Positions 27,341-35,646 of a stretch of DNA of 64,000 bases are shown here, piece by piece; the first letter of the stretch is position 1, and every line of letters begins with the position of its first letter. This DNA is from Phaeobacter sp. 22II1-1F12B (GTDB lineage: Bacteria > Pseudomonadota > Alphaproteobacteria > Rhodobacterales > Rhodobacteraceae): assembly GCF_002210165.1 (NCBI RefSeq), contig NZ_AQQP01000005.1, forward strand, positions 62,001-126,000. The letters run 5' to 3'. The translations under genes and the position numbers were made by a program. The notes beneath the pieces were generated by a model. That model saw nothing but the letters and a program-made list of their open reading frames with translations. It did no database searches and was not told where the DNA came from.

Positions 27341-27856
27341 ATGCCCATATACGAATACAAGGTGGTGCCGGCCCCCGGCAAGGGAACCAAGGCCAAGGGG
27401 GTCAAGACAGCCGAGGGGCGGTTCGCGCTGTCGGTTGAGGCCGAGCTGAACCGGATGGCGGCGGGCGGATGGGAATACCTGCGCGCGGAACTGCTCCCCA
27501 GCGAGGAACGCAGCGGGCTGACCGGATCGGTGACCAACTGGCGCAACGTGCTGGTATTCCGCCGGGCCAAGGGCGGCGCGGCGGGCAATGCGTCGGGGGA
27601 AACGGTAGAAGCACGCGGGGCCTCGGCCTTTGCGGCGGCAGCGGCACCGGTGCCTGAGGCCAGCGTGCCAGTCGGGCCCGCGAAACGGGATGCGGCGGAA
27701 GAGGACGAGGTTGCCTCGGCACGGCCGGTTCCCTTTGGCGCACCCGAGACGCTGGCGGAAATAGAGGAAGATGCGGCCAAGGAATCGCCGCTGACCAGCA
27801 TAGAAAAGGTCGTTCGCCGCAGCACGCCCGACGTCAAGAAAGACAAGTCGGAATAA
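27341..27856 (+). CDS. DUF4177 domain-containing protein
   Basis: 171 residues. Residues 1-75 form the small DUF4177 fold (MPIYEYKVVPAP, LNRMAAGGWEYLRAELLP, WRNVLVFRRA). The remaining 95 residues are alanine-, glutamate- and proline-rich and probably disordered. No function is known for the domain. The ATG at 27341 has AGGA about 7 bases upstream. It lies 62 bases after the thioesterase gene. Confidence 0.8.
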   Translation: MPIYEYKVVPAPGKGTKAKGVKTAEGRFALSVEAELNRMAAGGWEYLRAELLPSEERSGLTGSVTNWRNVLVFRRAKGGAAGNASGETVEARGASAFAAAAAPVPEASVPVGPAKRDAAEEDEVASARPVPFGAPETLAEIEEDAAKESPLTSIEKVVRRSTPDVKKDKSE

Positions 27857-27936
27857 GCCGTTTGGCGTGCGGTGCCAGTTGCGCCGCATGGGGTAGGCGC
27901 AAGCTGCGTGCCCGCGCCTGGCGTTAGGCATACAGA

Positions 27937-27984
27937 AGAACCAGCCCCGCCGATGACGACGGGGGCCGATTGATTTCTGGTTCT
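27937..27984. terminator. Inverted repeat between DUF4177 gene and bolA
   Basis: Arms AGAACCAG (27937-27944) and CTGGTTCT (27977-27984) enclose a second, G/C-rich pair (27945-27948 with 27961-27964). It sits in the 195-base gap between two convergent genes and may end both transcripts. The T tract is weak. Confidence 0.4.
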
Positions 27985-28051
27985 CTTCGGTAACCTTCAG
28001 CTCCCTGCCCGGCGCGCAGATGTGCCGGGACGGTCGCAGCTGATAACGGGC

Positions 28052-28309
28052 TTACGCGCCGATATCGAGCGACAGGGCGTGGATGCTGCTCACCAGTTCC
28101 GGACCAAGCGCCGCGTGGACGGCGCGATGTCGCGCAATGCGGGACTGGCCCTTGAATGCCTCGGCCCGGATCATCACATTGAAGTGGCTCTCGCCCCCCT
28201 CACGAAAACCGGCATGCCCACGATGGCTCTCACTGTCATCGACCACTTCGAGAGCATCTGGTGAAAAGGCTGCCTCAAGACGGGTCCGGATTGTTTCAGT
28301 CACATTCAT
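28052..28309 (-). CDS. bolA: BolA family protein
   Basis: 85 residues. The BolA fold signature is clear: SHRGHAGFREGGESHFNVMI, the FKGQSRIARHRAVHAAL helix with the conserved histidine, and LVSSIHALSLDIGA. BolA proteins pair with monothiol glutaredoxins to handle iron-sulfur clusters and also act in stress responses. The ATG at 28309 starts the family alignment; an upstream TTG is less likely. It is divergent from the J-domain gene with about 106 bases between. Confidence 0.92.
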   Translation of the reverse strand: MNVTETIRTRLEAAFSPDALEVVDDSESHRGHAGFREGGESHFNVMIRAEAFKGQSRIARHRAVHAALGPELVSSIHALSLDIGA

Positions 28310-28415
28310 TTCACTCTTTTGCGGCAAAAAATTCGCCGCCCCCTCTTCTATCTGACGAGACTTACTCTAAACTCCGGTCTCCGAGTCGAAAAGATGCGCC
28401 GGGAAGGAAAGCTTC

Positions 28416-29045
28416 ATGACAAAACCTGATCCCTTCGGCTTCGACATGTCCGTGTCGTCGGCCAAGAAAAAGAACCCGCGTGGCCGTCGCGGCATGTCCG
28501 GCGCGTCCGAGACTTCGGTACGCCAGTGCGAGCATGAAGGCTGCACCGAGGCCGGCAAGTTCCGCGCCCCCAAGGCACCCGACGTGCTGGACGACTATTT
28601 CTGGTTCTGCCAGCAGCACGTGCGCGAATATAACCTCAAGTGGAACTTCTTTGACGGGACCACCGAGGCGGAGATCAACGCGCAGCAGACCAAGGACAAG
28701 GTCTGGGAACGCGCGACCAAGCCGATCAGCGACCCGGAAGCCCGCGCCTGGGCGCGGCTTGGCATCGAGGACCCGCATCAGGTGCTCGGCGCGAATGCGA
28801 CGCAGAACCCGGGCAAGCGCGGCGGTGTCACGCAGCGCCGCCTGCCTCCGACCGAGCGCCGCGCGGTCGAGATCCTTGAGGCGGGCGACAACTGGACCAA
28901 GGCCGAAGTGCGCAAGGCCTACAAGTCGCTGATCAAGGTGCTGCACCCGGATATGAACGGCGGCGACCGGTCACAGGAAGAACAGTTGCAGCAGGTGGTC
29001 TGGGCATGGGACCAGATCAAGGTAAGCCGCAATTTCAAGGACTGA
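28416..29045 (+). CDS. J-domain protein with N-terminal Cys/His segment
   Basis: 209 residues. The J domain is at the C-terminus (about residues 145-205) with the HPD motif at 177-179 that stimulates the ATPase of DnaK. The N-terminal half carries Cys38 and Cys43 (CEHEGC) and Cys65 with His68 (FWFCQQH), spaced like a zinc-binding site, then a linker with many charged residues. The G/F and zinc-finger regions of true DnaJ are absent, so this is a specialised co-chaperone. Adjacent bolA is a common arrangement in this group. Confidence 0.88.
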   Translation: MTKPDPFGFDMSVSSAKKKNPRGRRGMSGASETSVRQCEHEGCTEAGKFRAPKAPDVLDDYFWFCQQHVREYNLKWNFFDGTTEAEINAQQTKDKVWERATKPISDPEARAWARLGIEDPHQVLGANATQNPGKRGGVTQRRLPPTERRAVEILEAGDNWTKAEVRKAYKSLIKVLHPDMNGGDRSQEEQLQQVVWAWDQIKVSRNFKD

Positions 29046-29071
29046 TCTTTCGGATCAGGCCGTACGTCGAA

Positions 29072-29107
29072 CAGGCGCGCGCAGGGTTCTGCGGGCGCCT
29101 GTTTCTT
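29072..29107 (+). terminator. Rho-independent terminator of the J-domain gene
   Basis: 13-bp stem with one mismatch (29072-29084 with 29089-29101), 4-base loop, then TTTCTTT; it begins 27 bases after the stop codon. Confidence 0.8.
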
Positions 29108-29131
29108 TGGAATTGCCCTGGGTAAGGCCCT

Positions 29132-29983
29132 TTATTCATTGGCCATTGTCTCGGGGCGGGTGGCTTCGGGGCCAAGCGGACGCAGGGAAACCTGCATGCC
29201 GGGGCGCAGCGTATGGGTGGGGTTTGCCACGATGGCCCATGCGGTCAGGCTGCGCGTTTCGCGGGACACATCGGCAGAAAGATGAGTGGGTTCGGCAAGC
29301 GCCGGATGGTCCCAGCCGGGCGCCAGTTGCACGACCAGATCCACGGTGTCAGCATAAGCGTCAATGGTGCTCAGATCGGTGACGCCAAGCTCTACAAGCC
29401 GCGCGGGATAGGGAATTTCGTAAGCGATACGCACGGGGTCAAGCTGGACGATGGTGGCCAGAACCCCTTTGCGCCCGGTTTCCGCAAAACTGCCCCGGCT
29501 GACCAGTGGCTTGCTGATGATGCCGGAAATCGGCGCGTGGACCTCGGTACGGCGCATGTCGATCTGGGCGGCTTCGAGCCTGCTGTTGGCCTCGGTCGCG
29601 GCCGCCGAGGCAACCGACAGCGCGACCTTGGATTTGAAATATCGCGTGTCGGATACGTTCCCGCGTTCCTTGAGGATGAGGTTGCGATCGTGTTCCTTTC
29701 TCGCGTCTTCAAGGATGGCTTCGGCCTTTTGTGCAACGGCCCGGGCCGCGCGGAGCCGCTGGGAGAATTCTGCCTTGTCGAAGGTGAATAAAAGCGCGCC
29801 TTCGGCGACCGTTTCGCCGGGGTCGAAATGTATCGCTGTCACGACGCCCTCGATCTGGGCGGAGATATCCACGCGGTTCACGGCCTCGACATAGCCTGTG
29901 TAGAGGGGCTGCTCCTCCGGCCATGCAGGAAGCGGGCATGCGAGCATGGCAAGGGGGACAAGGACGCTGACAGCTCTTTTCAT
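29132..29983 (-). CDS. RND/HlyD-type efflux periplasmic adaptor, unaccompanied
   Basis: 283 residues from the ATG at 29983, which has GGAGG 6 bases upstream; longer frames upstream lack this. A signal peptide (MKRAVSVLVPLAMLACPLPAWP) is followed by the lipoyl half-motif VDISAQIEGVVTAIHFDPGETV, a helical hairpin (residues about 75-130) and the second lipoyl half with beta-barrel (VHAPISGIISKPLVSRGSFAE). These parts define the adaptor that bridges an RND pump and an outer-membrane channel. No pump or TolC-like gene is adjacent. It is shorter than typical MexA-type adaptors (about 380). Confidence 0.85.
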   Translation of the reverse strand: MKRAVSVLVPLAMLACPLPAWPEEQPLYTGYVEAVNRVDISAQIEGVVTAIHFDPGETVAEGALLFTFDKAEFSQRLRAARAVAQKAEAILEDARKEHDRNLILKERGNVSDTRYFKSKVALSVASAAATEANSRLEAAQIDMRRTEVHAPISGIISKPLVSRGSFAETGRKGVLATIVQLDPVRIAYEIPYPARLVELGVTDLSTIDAYADTVDLVVQLAPGWDHPALAEPTHLSADVSRETRSLTAWAIVANPTHTLRPGMQVSLRPLGPEATRPETMANE

Positions 29984-30086
29984 GCGAGCCTCCGCCGGGG
30001 GGACGGGTGACGATGCTTTGCCAACCGGAGGGGCAGGCCTCCGGGATCGGGTCATGACCTGCCGGTGGTCCGGTTGGCGGGTGTGG

Positions 30087-30106
30087 GACGCAGCCGGGGC
30101 TGCGTC
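30087..30106 (-). terminator. Hairpin at the end of the small secreted protein gene
   Basis: Perfect 9-bp stem (30087-30095 with 30098-30106, loop of 2) overlaps the stop codon at 30105-30107; no T tract. Confidence 0.35.
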
Positions 30107-30431
30107 AGTTGGTGCGCTTGGCGTTGCTGTTGCGGGTCGCCCCGCCCACGCCGGTGATGCGTAGGTTGCGGCCATTTTCGAGCAGGACAAAATCCGCCTT
30201 GGAGAGAGAGCCCTTCCAGCCGTCGTTCGTTCTTTCCATCGCGGTGGTTTCGTCGCTGTCGGCGATCCGGCTCCAGACGAGTTCGGTGCAATCGGCGTTG
30301 ACGACAAAATCGCCGTAGATGCCGTGATCGCGGAACGAGTATTCGCCTCCCGCCCAAGGGCAGGAATCTTGTGCAAAAGCGGGGGCGGCGGAAAGGCCGA
30401 GGAGGAGCGGTACGAAAGTCAGGTGTTTCAT
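30105..30431 (-). CDS. Small secreted protein of unknown function
   Basis: 108 residues. A Sec signal peptide (MKHLTFVPLLLGLSAAPAFA, cut before QDSCPW) is followed by a compact 87-residue domain with two cysteines (SCPWAGGEYSF and NADCTELVW), which could form one disulfide. The strands suggest a small beta-sandwich or barrel. I do not recognise the family. It is followed by the adaptor gene 121 bases downstream on the same strand. Confidence 0.72.
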   Translation of the reverse strand: MKHLTFVPLLLGLSAAPAFAQDSCPWAGGEYSFRDHGIYGDFVVNADCTELVWSRIADSDETTAMERTNDGWKGSLSKADFVLLENGRNLRITGVGGATRNSNAKRTN

Positions 30432-30599
30432 GAGATGTCCAGTGCAATCGATTCAAGAAAGGTATTGAAACGCTCTGACCATCATCCTCGCGTCAAGGTT
30501 GTGTCAAGACACCATAAGTTGAGAAAACCATTTGCGCTGCTTTCTGCACTGCCGGTTAGGCGGGCAAAGCACGGAAATTTGAAGGGAGTGGTGAGCTGC

Positions 30600-30893
30600 C
30601 TAGCCTGTCGCCGTTTCTGCCCACTTCAGTTCCGGCGTTTCGCGAAAGGCGAAGCGGGAAAGGTGGTCGTCGATGATGAACTTGGCTAGGCCAAGGCCCT
30701 TTTCATCCTGAGCAGTGACCGTGACCGAAAGCGCCGCGTCATCGGCCAGCATCGTTGCAGGACCGGGCGGAAGAGCCGCTTTTCCGTTGGTATCGTCGTA
30801 TTCCACGCTGACCTTGTGCGCGAAGTGCTTGCAAAGCTGTTTGAGGTATTTGGACGCATTGGGCGTTTCAAAACGTGCTGACGCGGAAAGCAT
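30600..30893 (-). CDS. DUF2218 family protein
   Basis: 97 residues from the ATG at 30893, which has GGAG 6 bases upstream. The pattern ASKYLKQLCKHFAHKVSVEYDD near the start and HLSRFAFRETPELKW at the end matches DUF2218. Members are frequently linked to iron-siderophore uptake genes, and here the gene diverges from such an operon 123 bases away. The biochemical role is unknown; a role in iron handling or siderophore reduction is inference from location. Confidence 0.82.
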   Translation of the reverse strand: MLSASARFETPNASKYLKQLCKHFAHKVSVEYDDTNGKAALPPGPATMLADDAALSVTVTAQDEKGLGLAKFIIDDHLSRFAFRETPELKWAETATG

Positions 30894-31016
30894 GGTCACT
30901 CCGGTGAAATCCGATTCTTTCAGTAAGATATTTTCTTGACCCTCCCGTCGCAAGCGCCTAACCGAAGGTCAATCCGAACCCGATACCGGTTCATGTTCCA
31001 GTCCGGAGTCCTGCCG

Positions 31017-31922
31017 ATGATCCCTGCCCTGCTGCGTAACACACTGGCGGCTCTGGCGCTTTGCGCCCCGGCCTGTCTGGCCGAACCGATCACCGTGGAA
31101 ACCGCCACCGGCCCCGTAGAGCTTTCGCAGCGCCCCGAACGCATTCTTGCGATGGATGTGCCCGCGATCGACACGCTGACGGCGCTGGGGGTGAAACCCG
31201 CCGGGATCGTCGCGCCGACGCATTTGGGCTACCTGTCGGATGTGGAAAGCGGACTGCCGGTGGTTGGCACGCTTTTCGAACCCGATTTCGAGCAGATCGC
31301 GGCGCTGGGACCGGATGCGATCATCCTTGGGACGCGGTCCATCGCGCAGGGCAAGAACCTGAGCAACTTCGGACCGGTGCTGGACATGAGCATCGGTCTG
31401 GATGCGGTCGGCGACGGGCTGCAGCGGCTTGAAACCTATGGCCGGCTGACCGGCACCGAGGAAAAGGCCGCCGAGATGGCCGAGGTCCTGCGCGACAAGA
31501 CCGAAACCGCCCGCGCCCTTGTCGAGGGGCAAGGCACCGCGCTGATCGTCATGACCAACGGGCCGAAACTGTCGGTGTTCGGGGCGGAAAGCCGGTTCGG
31601 CTGGCTGCACAAGACGCTGGGCTGGCCCGAGGCCGCAGATGGCATCGACAGCTCGTCCCATGGCGAGGCGATCACCTTTGAATATATCGCCGACAAGAAC
31701 CCCGATACGCTGATCGTGATCGACCGTGGCCAGGCCATTGGCGGCGCGGTCGAAGGGGCTCGCTCGACGTTGGACAATGCGCTGATCCATGGCACGACTG
31801 CGTGGCAGAACGATCAGGTCATCTATCTCTCGCCCGGCGAGATTTACATCGCGGGTGGTGGGTATACCGCGCTGAACCGCACGCTCGATCAGTTGATCGA
31901 TGCGCTGGGGCCTGAATCCTGA
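31017..31922 (+). CDS. Siderophore-type ABC transporter substrate-binding protein
   Basis: 301 residues from the ATG at 31017 (GGAG upstream). A signal peptide (MIPALLRNTLAALALCAPACLA) is followed by the helical-backbone binding fold of the FepB/FatB/BtuF class, seen in PERILAMDVPAIDTLTALGV, the IAALGPDAIILGTRS segment and the C-terminal half. It would deliver an iron-siderophore complex to the two permeases downstream. An outer-membrane TonB receptor is not in the window. Confidence 0.9.
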   Translation: MIPALLRNTLAALALCAPACLAEPITVETATGPVELSQRPERILAMDVPAIDTLTALGVKPAGIVAPTHLGYLSDVESGLPVVGTLFEPDFEQIAALGPDAIILGTRSIAQGKNLSNFGPVLDMSIGLDAVGDGLQRLETYGRLTGTEEKAAEMAEVLRDKTETARALVEGQGTALIVMTNGPKLSVFGAESRFGWLHKTLGWPEAADGIDSSSHGEAITFEYIADKNPDTLIVIDRGQAIGGAVEGARSTLDNALIHGTTAWQNDQVIYLSPGEIYIAGGGYTALNRTLDQLIDALGPES

Positions 31923-31928
31923 TCTGAT

Positions 31929-32876
31929 ATGCCCGTTGCCGTGATCCTGCTGGCGCTGGCCGCGCTGGCCAGCCTTTCGCTGTTCGTCGGCGCCATCGAC
32001 ATGAGCCCGGCCGATCTCTGGCGCGACCCCGAGGCGCTGCGGCTGATGCTGGTAAGCCGCCTGCCCCGGACGCTGGCGGCGATGCTGGCGGGGGCCTCTC
32101 TGGCGGTGACAGGGCAGATCATGCAGGTGCTGGCGCGCAACCGTTTCGTCGAGCCGATGACCGCCGGGGCGGGACAGAGCGCGGCGCTTGGCATTCTTGC
32201 CGCGACGCTCTTTGTGCCGGGCGCGCCGGTCTGGATCAAGATGCTGATCGCCGCCGGGGCGACCCTGATCGGGAGCGTCGGCCTGTTGCTGATGATCCGC
32301 CGCCTGCCGCCGACGCAGCCGCTGCTGGTGCCGCTGGTGGCGCTGGTTTATGGCGGGGTGATCGGCGCGGCGGTGACATTCGTCGCCTATCAGGGCGATA
32401 TGCTGCAATTCGTACAAATCTGGCTGACCGGAGAGCTTTCCGGCGTGTTGCAGGGCCGATACGAACTGCTCTGGATTGCCGGAGGCGTGGCGCTGGGGAC
32501 TTGGTTCATCGCGGACCGGGTGACGGTGCTGGCGCTCGGAGACGCGGCTGGCCGTGCGCTGGGGGTGAACGTGGCGGCGGTGACGGCGGCGGGGCTGGCG
32601 GCGATATCGCTGGTGACTGCTCTGACGGTGGTGACGCTCGGCGCAATTTCGTTCATCGGGCTGGTGGTGCCGAACCTCGTGTCGCGGCTGATCGGGGACA
32701 ACCTGCGTGCCGGGCTGCCGCTGACGGCGAGCCTTGGGGCGCTCTTGGTGCTGGGCGCGGATATGCTTGGCCGGGTGGTTCGGATGCCCTATGAGATCCC
32801 CGCCTCGGCCATGACGGGCGTGATCGGCGCGGCGCTATTCCTTGCCCTGATCCTGCGGGAGCCGAAACATGGCTAG
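31929..32876 (+). CDS. FecCD-type ABC transporter permease (first)
   Basis: 315 residues with about nine to ten membrane segments. The family marks are SRLPRTLAAMLAGASLAVTGQIMQVLARN near residue 45 (in two parts) and the coupling region GAISFIGLVVPNLVSRLIG near residue 240. It starts 6 bases after the binding-protein gene and overlaps the next permease by 8 bases. Confidence 0.93.
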   Translation: MPVAVILLALAALASLSLFVGAIDMSPADLWRDPEALRLMLVSRLPRTLAAMLAGASLAVTGQIMQVLARNRFVEPMTAGAGQSAALGILAATLFVPGAPVWIKMLIAAGATLIGSVGLLLMIRRLPPTQPLLVPLVALVYGGVIGAAVTFVAYQGDMLQFVQIWLTGELSGVLQGRYELLWIAGGVALGTWFIADRVTVLALGDAAGRALGVNVAAVTAAGLAAISLVTALTVVTLGAISFIGLVVPNLVSRLIGDNLRAGLPLTASLGALLVLGADMLGRVVRMPYEIPASAMTGVIGAALFLALILREPKHG

Positions 32877-33834
32877 GGCGCAGATCTGGCTGGGGCTGGG
32901 TTTGCTGGTCTCGATCATTGGCTACCTCTTCCTCGACGCGGTGGGGTCATGGGCGTTCATCCTGACCTTTCGCGCCACCAAGCTGGCGGCGATGCTGCTG
33001 GTTGGCGTGTCGCTGGCGGTGGCGACGGTGCTGTTCCAGACAATCACGGCGAACCGAATCCTGACGCCTTCGGTCATGGGGTTCGACGCGCTTTACGCCT
33101 TTGCGCTGAGCAGCATGGTCTTTACCCTTGGGGCGGCGGGATATGACGCGATCCCGCAGCCGCTTTTGTTCGCCGCGAACCTGACGCTGATGTCTGGGCT
33201 GGGGCTGTTGTTGTTCATGGCGCTGCTGGCCGGGGGGCGTGGCGATATCCTCAAGATGGTGCTGACGGGCATCGTGCTGGGCATACTGATCCGGTCGATC
33301 ACCGGGTTCATTCAGCGGCTGATCGACCCAAGCGATTTCCAGACCGTGCAGGTCGCGAGTTTCGCGCGGTTCACCTTTGTGGAGCCCGTTCTGTTGGGCA
33401 TGGCGGCAGCGGTGGTGATCCCGGCGCTGGTACTGGCGTGGCGGATGCGGTTCCGGCTGGACGTGCTGGCGCTGGGGCCCGAGGCCGCCACCGGTCTGGG
33501 CGAGGCACCGAAGCGCGGACAGAAACAGGCGCTGCTGCTCATCTGCCTGCTGGTCGGCGCGGCCACGGCACTGTCGGGGCCGATGTCATCGGGATTTTCG
33601 GGGCCGTCGAATTTCTTTGGCCTGATCGTCACGGCGCTGGCGCATCTGCTGATCAAGAGCGAGCGGCACGCGACCCTGCTGCCAGCGGCGGCGATGATCG
33701 CGGGGATCGTGCTGGTCGGTGGTCAGACGCTGATGGAGCGCGTGCTGCACCTTGCCACCCCCCTGCCCGTCGTGATCGAGCTGGTCGGCGGCGCGCTGTT
33801 TCTTTTCCTGCTGTTACGGAGACGGGCCGTATGA
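32869..33834 (+). CDS. FecCD-type ABC transporter permease (second)
   Basis: 321 residues, partner of the previous permease. FRATKLAAMLLVGVSLAVAT and the GPSNFFGLIVTALAHLLIK coupling region are present, with about nine membrane segments. It is coupled on both sides (8-base overlap upstream, ATGA overlap downstream), which points to a fixed stoichiometry. Confidence 0.93.
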   Translation: MARAQIWLGLGLLVSIIGYLFLDAVGSWAFILTFRATKLAAMLLVGVSLAVATVLFQTITANRILTPSVMGFDALYAFALSSMVFTLGAAGYDAIPQPLLFAANLTLMSGLGLLLFMALLAGGRGDILKMVLTGIVLGILIRSITGFIQRLIDPSDFQTVQVASFARFTFVEPVLLGMAAAVVIPALVLAWRMRFRLDVLALGPEAATGLGEAPKRGQKQALLLICLLVGAATALSGPMSSGFSGPSNFFGLIVTALAHLLIKSERHATLLPAAAMIAGIVLVGGQTLMERVLHLATPLPVVIELVGGALFLFLLLRRRAV

Positions 33835-34583
33835 TTTCGATCCGCAATGTAAGCCATGCCATTCACGGCGCGCCAATCCTGCATGACATCTCGCTTGACC
33901 TGCCGCGCGGCGGGGTAACCGCGCTGATCGGGCCGAATGGGGCCGGGAAATCGACGCTCTTGTCGTTGATCGCGCGGCTGGTCAAATTGCAGAGCGGCGC
34001 GATAAGCGTCGATGAGCTTGAGGTCGGCAAGGCCGCGGACCGGGTGCTGGCGCAGCATCTGGCGATCATGCCGCAGAGCCTGACGGTATCGGCGCGGCTG
34101 CGGGTGGGTGAGCTGGTGATGATGGGCCGCTACCCTTGGCACCAGGGACGCCCCGGCGCGGAAGACCGCGAGATCATTGCCGCCGCGCTGGCGAAATTCG
34201 CGCTGGAGCCTTTGCGAGATCGGTTCCTTGACGCGCTGTCCGGCGGGCAGCGGCAAAGGGCGCTGGTCGCGATGGCCTATGCGCAGGGGACCGATTACCT
34301 CCTGCTGGACGAGCCTCTCAACAACCTCGATATCGCCGCATCGCGCCACCTGATGGGGCTGCTGCGCGAAATGGCGGAACGCGAGGGCAAGAGCATCGTG
34401 ATCGTGCTGCATGACATCAACTATGCCGCTGCCTTTGCCGACCGGATCGTGGTGATGAGCGGCGGGCGCGTGGCGGCGGACGGGGCACCGGGCGAGATCG
34501 TGAACGATGGTCTGCTGCGGGATGTGTTTGACACGAATGCCGAGGTTCGCCTGATCGATGGCAAACCGGTGGTGCTTGTCTGA
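33831..34583 (+). CDS. Siderophore-type ABC transporter ATP-binding protein
   Basis: 250 residues from the ATG at 33831, which overlaps the permease stop codon by 4 bases. Walker A is GPNGAGKST (about 36-44), the signature LSGGQRQRA is near residue 135 and Walker B with LLLDEPLNNLD follows. The class is FepC/FhuC (iron chelate) rather than PotA, as there is no TOBE domain. It completes the binding protein-permease-permease-ATPase importer. Confidence 0.93.
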   Translation: MISIRNVSHAIHGAPILHDISLDLPRGGVTALIGPNGAGKSTLLSLIARLVKLQSGAISVDELEVGKAADRVLAQHLAIMPQSLTVSARLRVGELVMMGRYPWHQGRPGAEDREIIAAALAKFALEPLRDRFLDALSGGQRQRALVAMAYAQGTDYLLLDEPLNNLDIAASRHLMGLLREMAEREGKSIVIVLHDINYAAAFADRIVVMSGGRVAADGAPGEIVNDGLLRDVFDTNAEVRLIDGKPVVLV

Positions 34584-34902
34584 GGGATCGACAGGCTTAT
34601 CGCGGGAATTTCTGCGGGTACTACCGGGCTGGTTTTATACGGGGAATCGCCTGTTTTGTGAGATTTCCAGCCGCGTGGCACAGGAAACCGGCACCGTTTT
34701 TTGATGATTTCCCAAGCGTTTGCACAACTTACGGCATAGCCATTAACCACGCATTAAGGACAAAAACCGGAATCCCGGGAAACTGATCCGTCAGTGGAAT
34801 TTAGCCATCAAATTTACCCCAAAGCGATCACAGTTTTGCCCTGATCCGTTTGCACAGGAGAGGGGAAGAAGCCGTTAAGGTTAACTGTATAAGGGTATTT
34901 AC
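34584..34902. other. 319-base intergenic region with CtrA-type box
   Basis: No gene is visible. A perfect TTAA-N7-TTAA box lies at 34743-34757 and a GTTAAGGTTAAC motif near 34874-34885, close to the start of the low-complexity protein gene. AAGGG sits 7 bases before that start. The first 100 bases probably hold the end of the importer transcript, without a clear terminator hairpin. Confidence 0.6.
34743..34757 (+). promoter_or_regulatory. CtrA-type binding box TTAA-N7-TTAA
   Basis: Exact match to the alphaproteobacterial CtrA consensus, 145 bases upstream of the gene at 34903. Binding by CtrA is inferred from the motif only; the short motif can occur by chance, though TTAA is rare in this GC-rich sequence. 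Confidence 0.5.
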
Positions 34903-35451
34903 ATGCTTCTATCCGGAATATTCGGATCGTCGAATTCGACGCCGCCTGCGTCGAACAACAATAACGCGAACAACAATTCTTCCGCCAACTACACGGCCGA
35001 GACCGAGGAAACCTCAGGCGCTTCGGGCAGCACCCAGACCGGGTCGAACACGGAAACCAGCAGCGCCAACAGCGCGCAGGCCTCGTCCGAAACCTCTTCG
35101 GAGACCGAGACCGGCAACGGCGGGTCGGCGCAGTCCCCGGCGACGCAGGCGTCGTCCGGCAACGGAAATTCCGGTGCGCTTCCCCCGGCAGCAAGCGACA
35201 ATGCCGTGGCGAAGACTGCCGAGTCTGCCAAACCGGATGCGCTGGAGCTTGCCCGGCAGGCGGCGCAGCGCGTGGTGGACGAGGCCAAGACACAGGCGCT
35301 GCTGAGCAATATCGCGCCCGTCGCTGCCTCGGCCGGCGGGTCGAGCAAATCTTATGTCGTATCCCTGCTGAGCCCGAGCGGCGTGGCAGAAGCCCAGATC
35401 AACTCGCCTACCCCAGCAAACGCCGAGCCCAAGTCGGCCAAGGCGAAATGA
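34903..35451 (+). CDS. Low-complexity Ser/Asn/Thr/Glu-rich protein of unknown function
   Basis: 182 residues. Residues about 8-100 are almost wholly Ser, Asn, Thr, Glu, Gly and Ala, with runs such as NNNNANNNSS and SSETSSETETG, so this half is disordered. Residues 105-130 form a likely helix (DALELARQAAQRVVDEAKTQ), and the end (KSYVVSLLSPSGVAEAQ) may be a short strand. No signal peptide is evident. It has a ribosome-binding site, a CtrA-type box upstream and a rho-independent terminator downstream, so it is a complete gene on its own. The family is not recognised. Confidence 0.72.
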   Translation: MLLSGIFGSSNSTPPASNNNNANNNSSANYTAETEETSGASGSTQTGSNTETSSANSAQASSETSSETETGNGGSAQSPATQASSGNGNSGALPPAASDNAVAKTAESAKPDALELARQAAQRVVDEAKTQALLSNIAPVAASAGGSSKSYVVSLLSPSGVAEAQINSPTPANAEPKSAKAK

Positions 35452-35508
35452 TCTGAGATCCGTACAGCAGACTAAGCCAGTGCCCCGGCTGCCCTGCTGA
35501 CGAAACTG

Positions 35509-35545
35509 ACCGGCGACTTTCCCCTCGGCAGTCGCCGGTTTCTTT
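35509..35545 (+). terminator. Rho-independent terminator of the low-complexity protein gene
   Basis: Perfect 10-bp stem (35509-35518 with 35530-35539, loop of 11) followed by TTCTTT, 58 bases after the stop codon. Confidence 0.8.
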
Positions 35546-35547
35546 AT

Positions 35548-35646
35548 TCAGAGCAGCACCAGCCGGATCGCGTAGGCGACGACACCGACGCAGGCGACAC
35601 CGCCAAGCCAGAGCAGCAGGAACCAGCCGGTCCGTTTCCACCACAT
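35548..35646 (-). CDS. DUF2474 miniprotein of cytochrome bd-type oxidase
   Basis: 32 residues, almost entirely one membrane helix (MWWKRTGWFLLLWLGGVACV and on). It begins at the last base of the cydB stop codon (TGATG). DUF2474 proteins encoded after cydB are single-span peptides thought to play the same part as CydX of E. coli, stabilising the oxidase. The basic WWKRTGWF start and position make this assignment fairly safe despite the size. Confidence 0.8.
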   Translation of the reverse strand: MWWKRTGWFLLLWLGGVACVGVVAYAIRLVLL

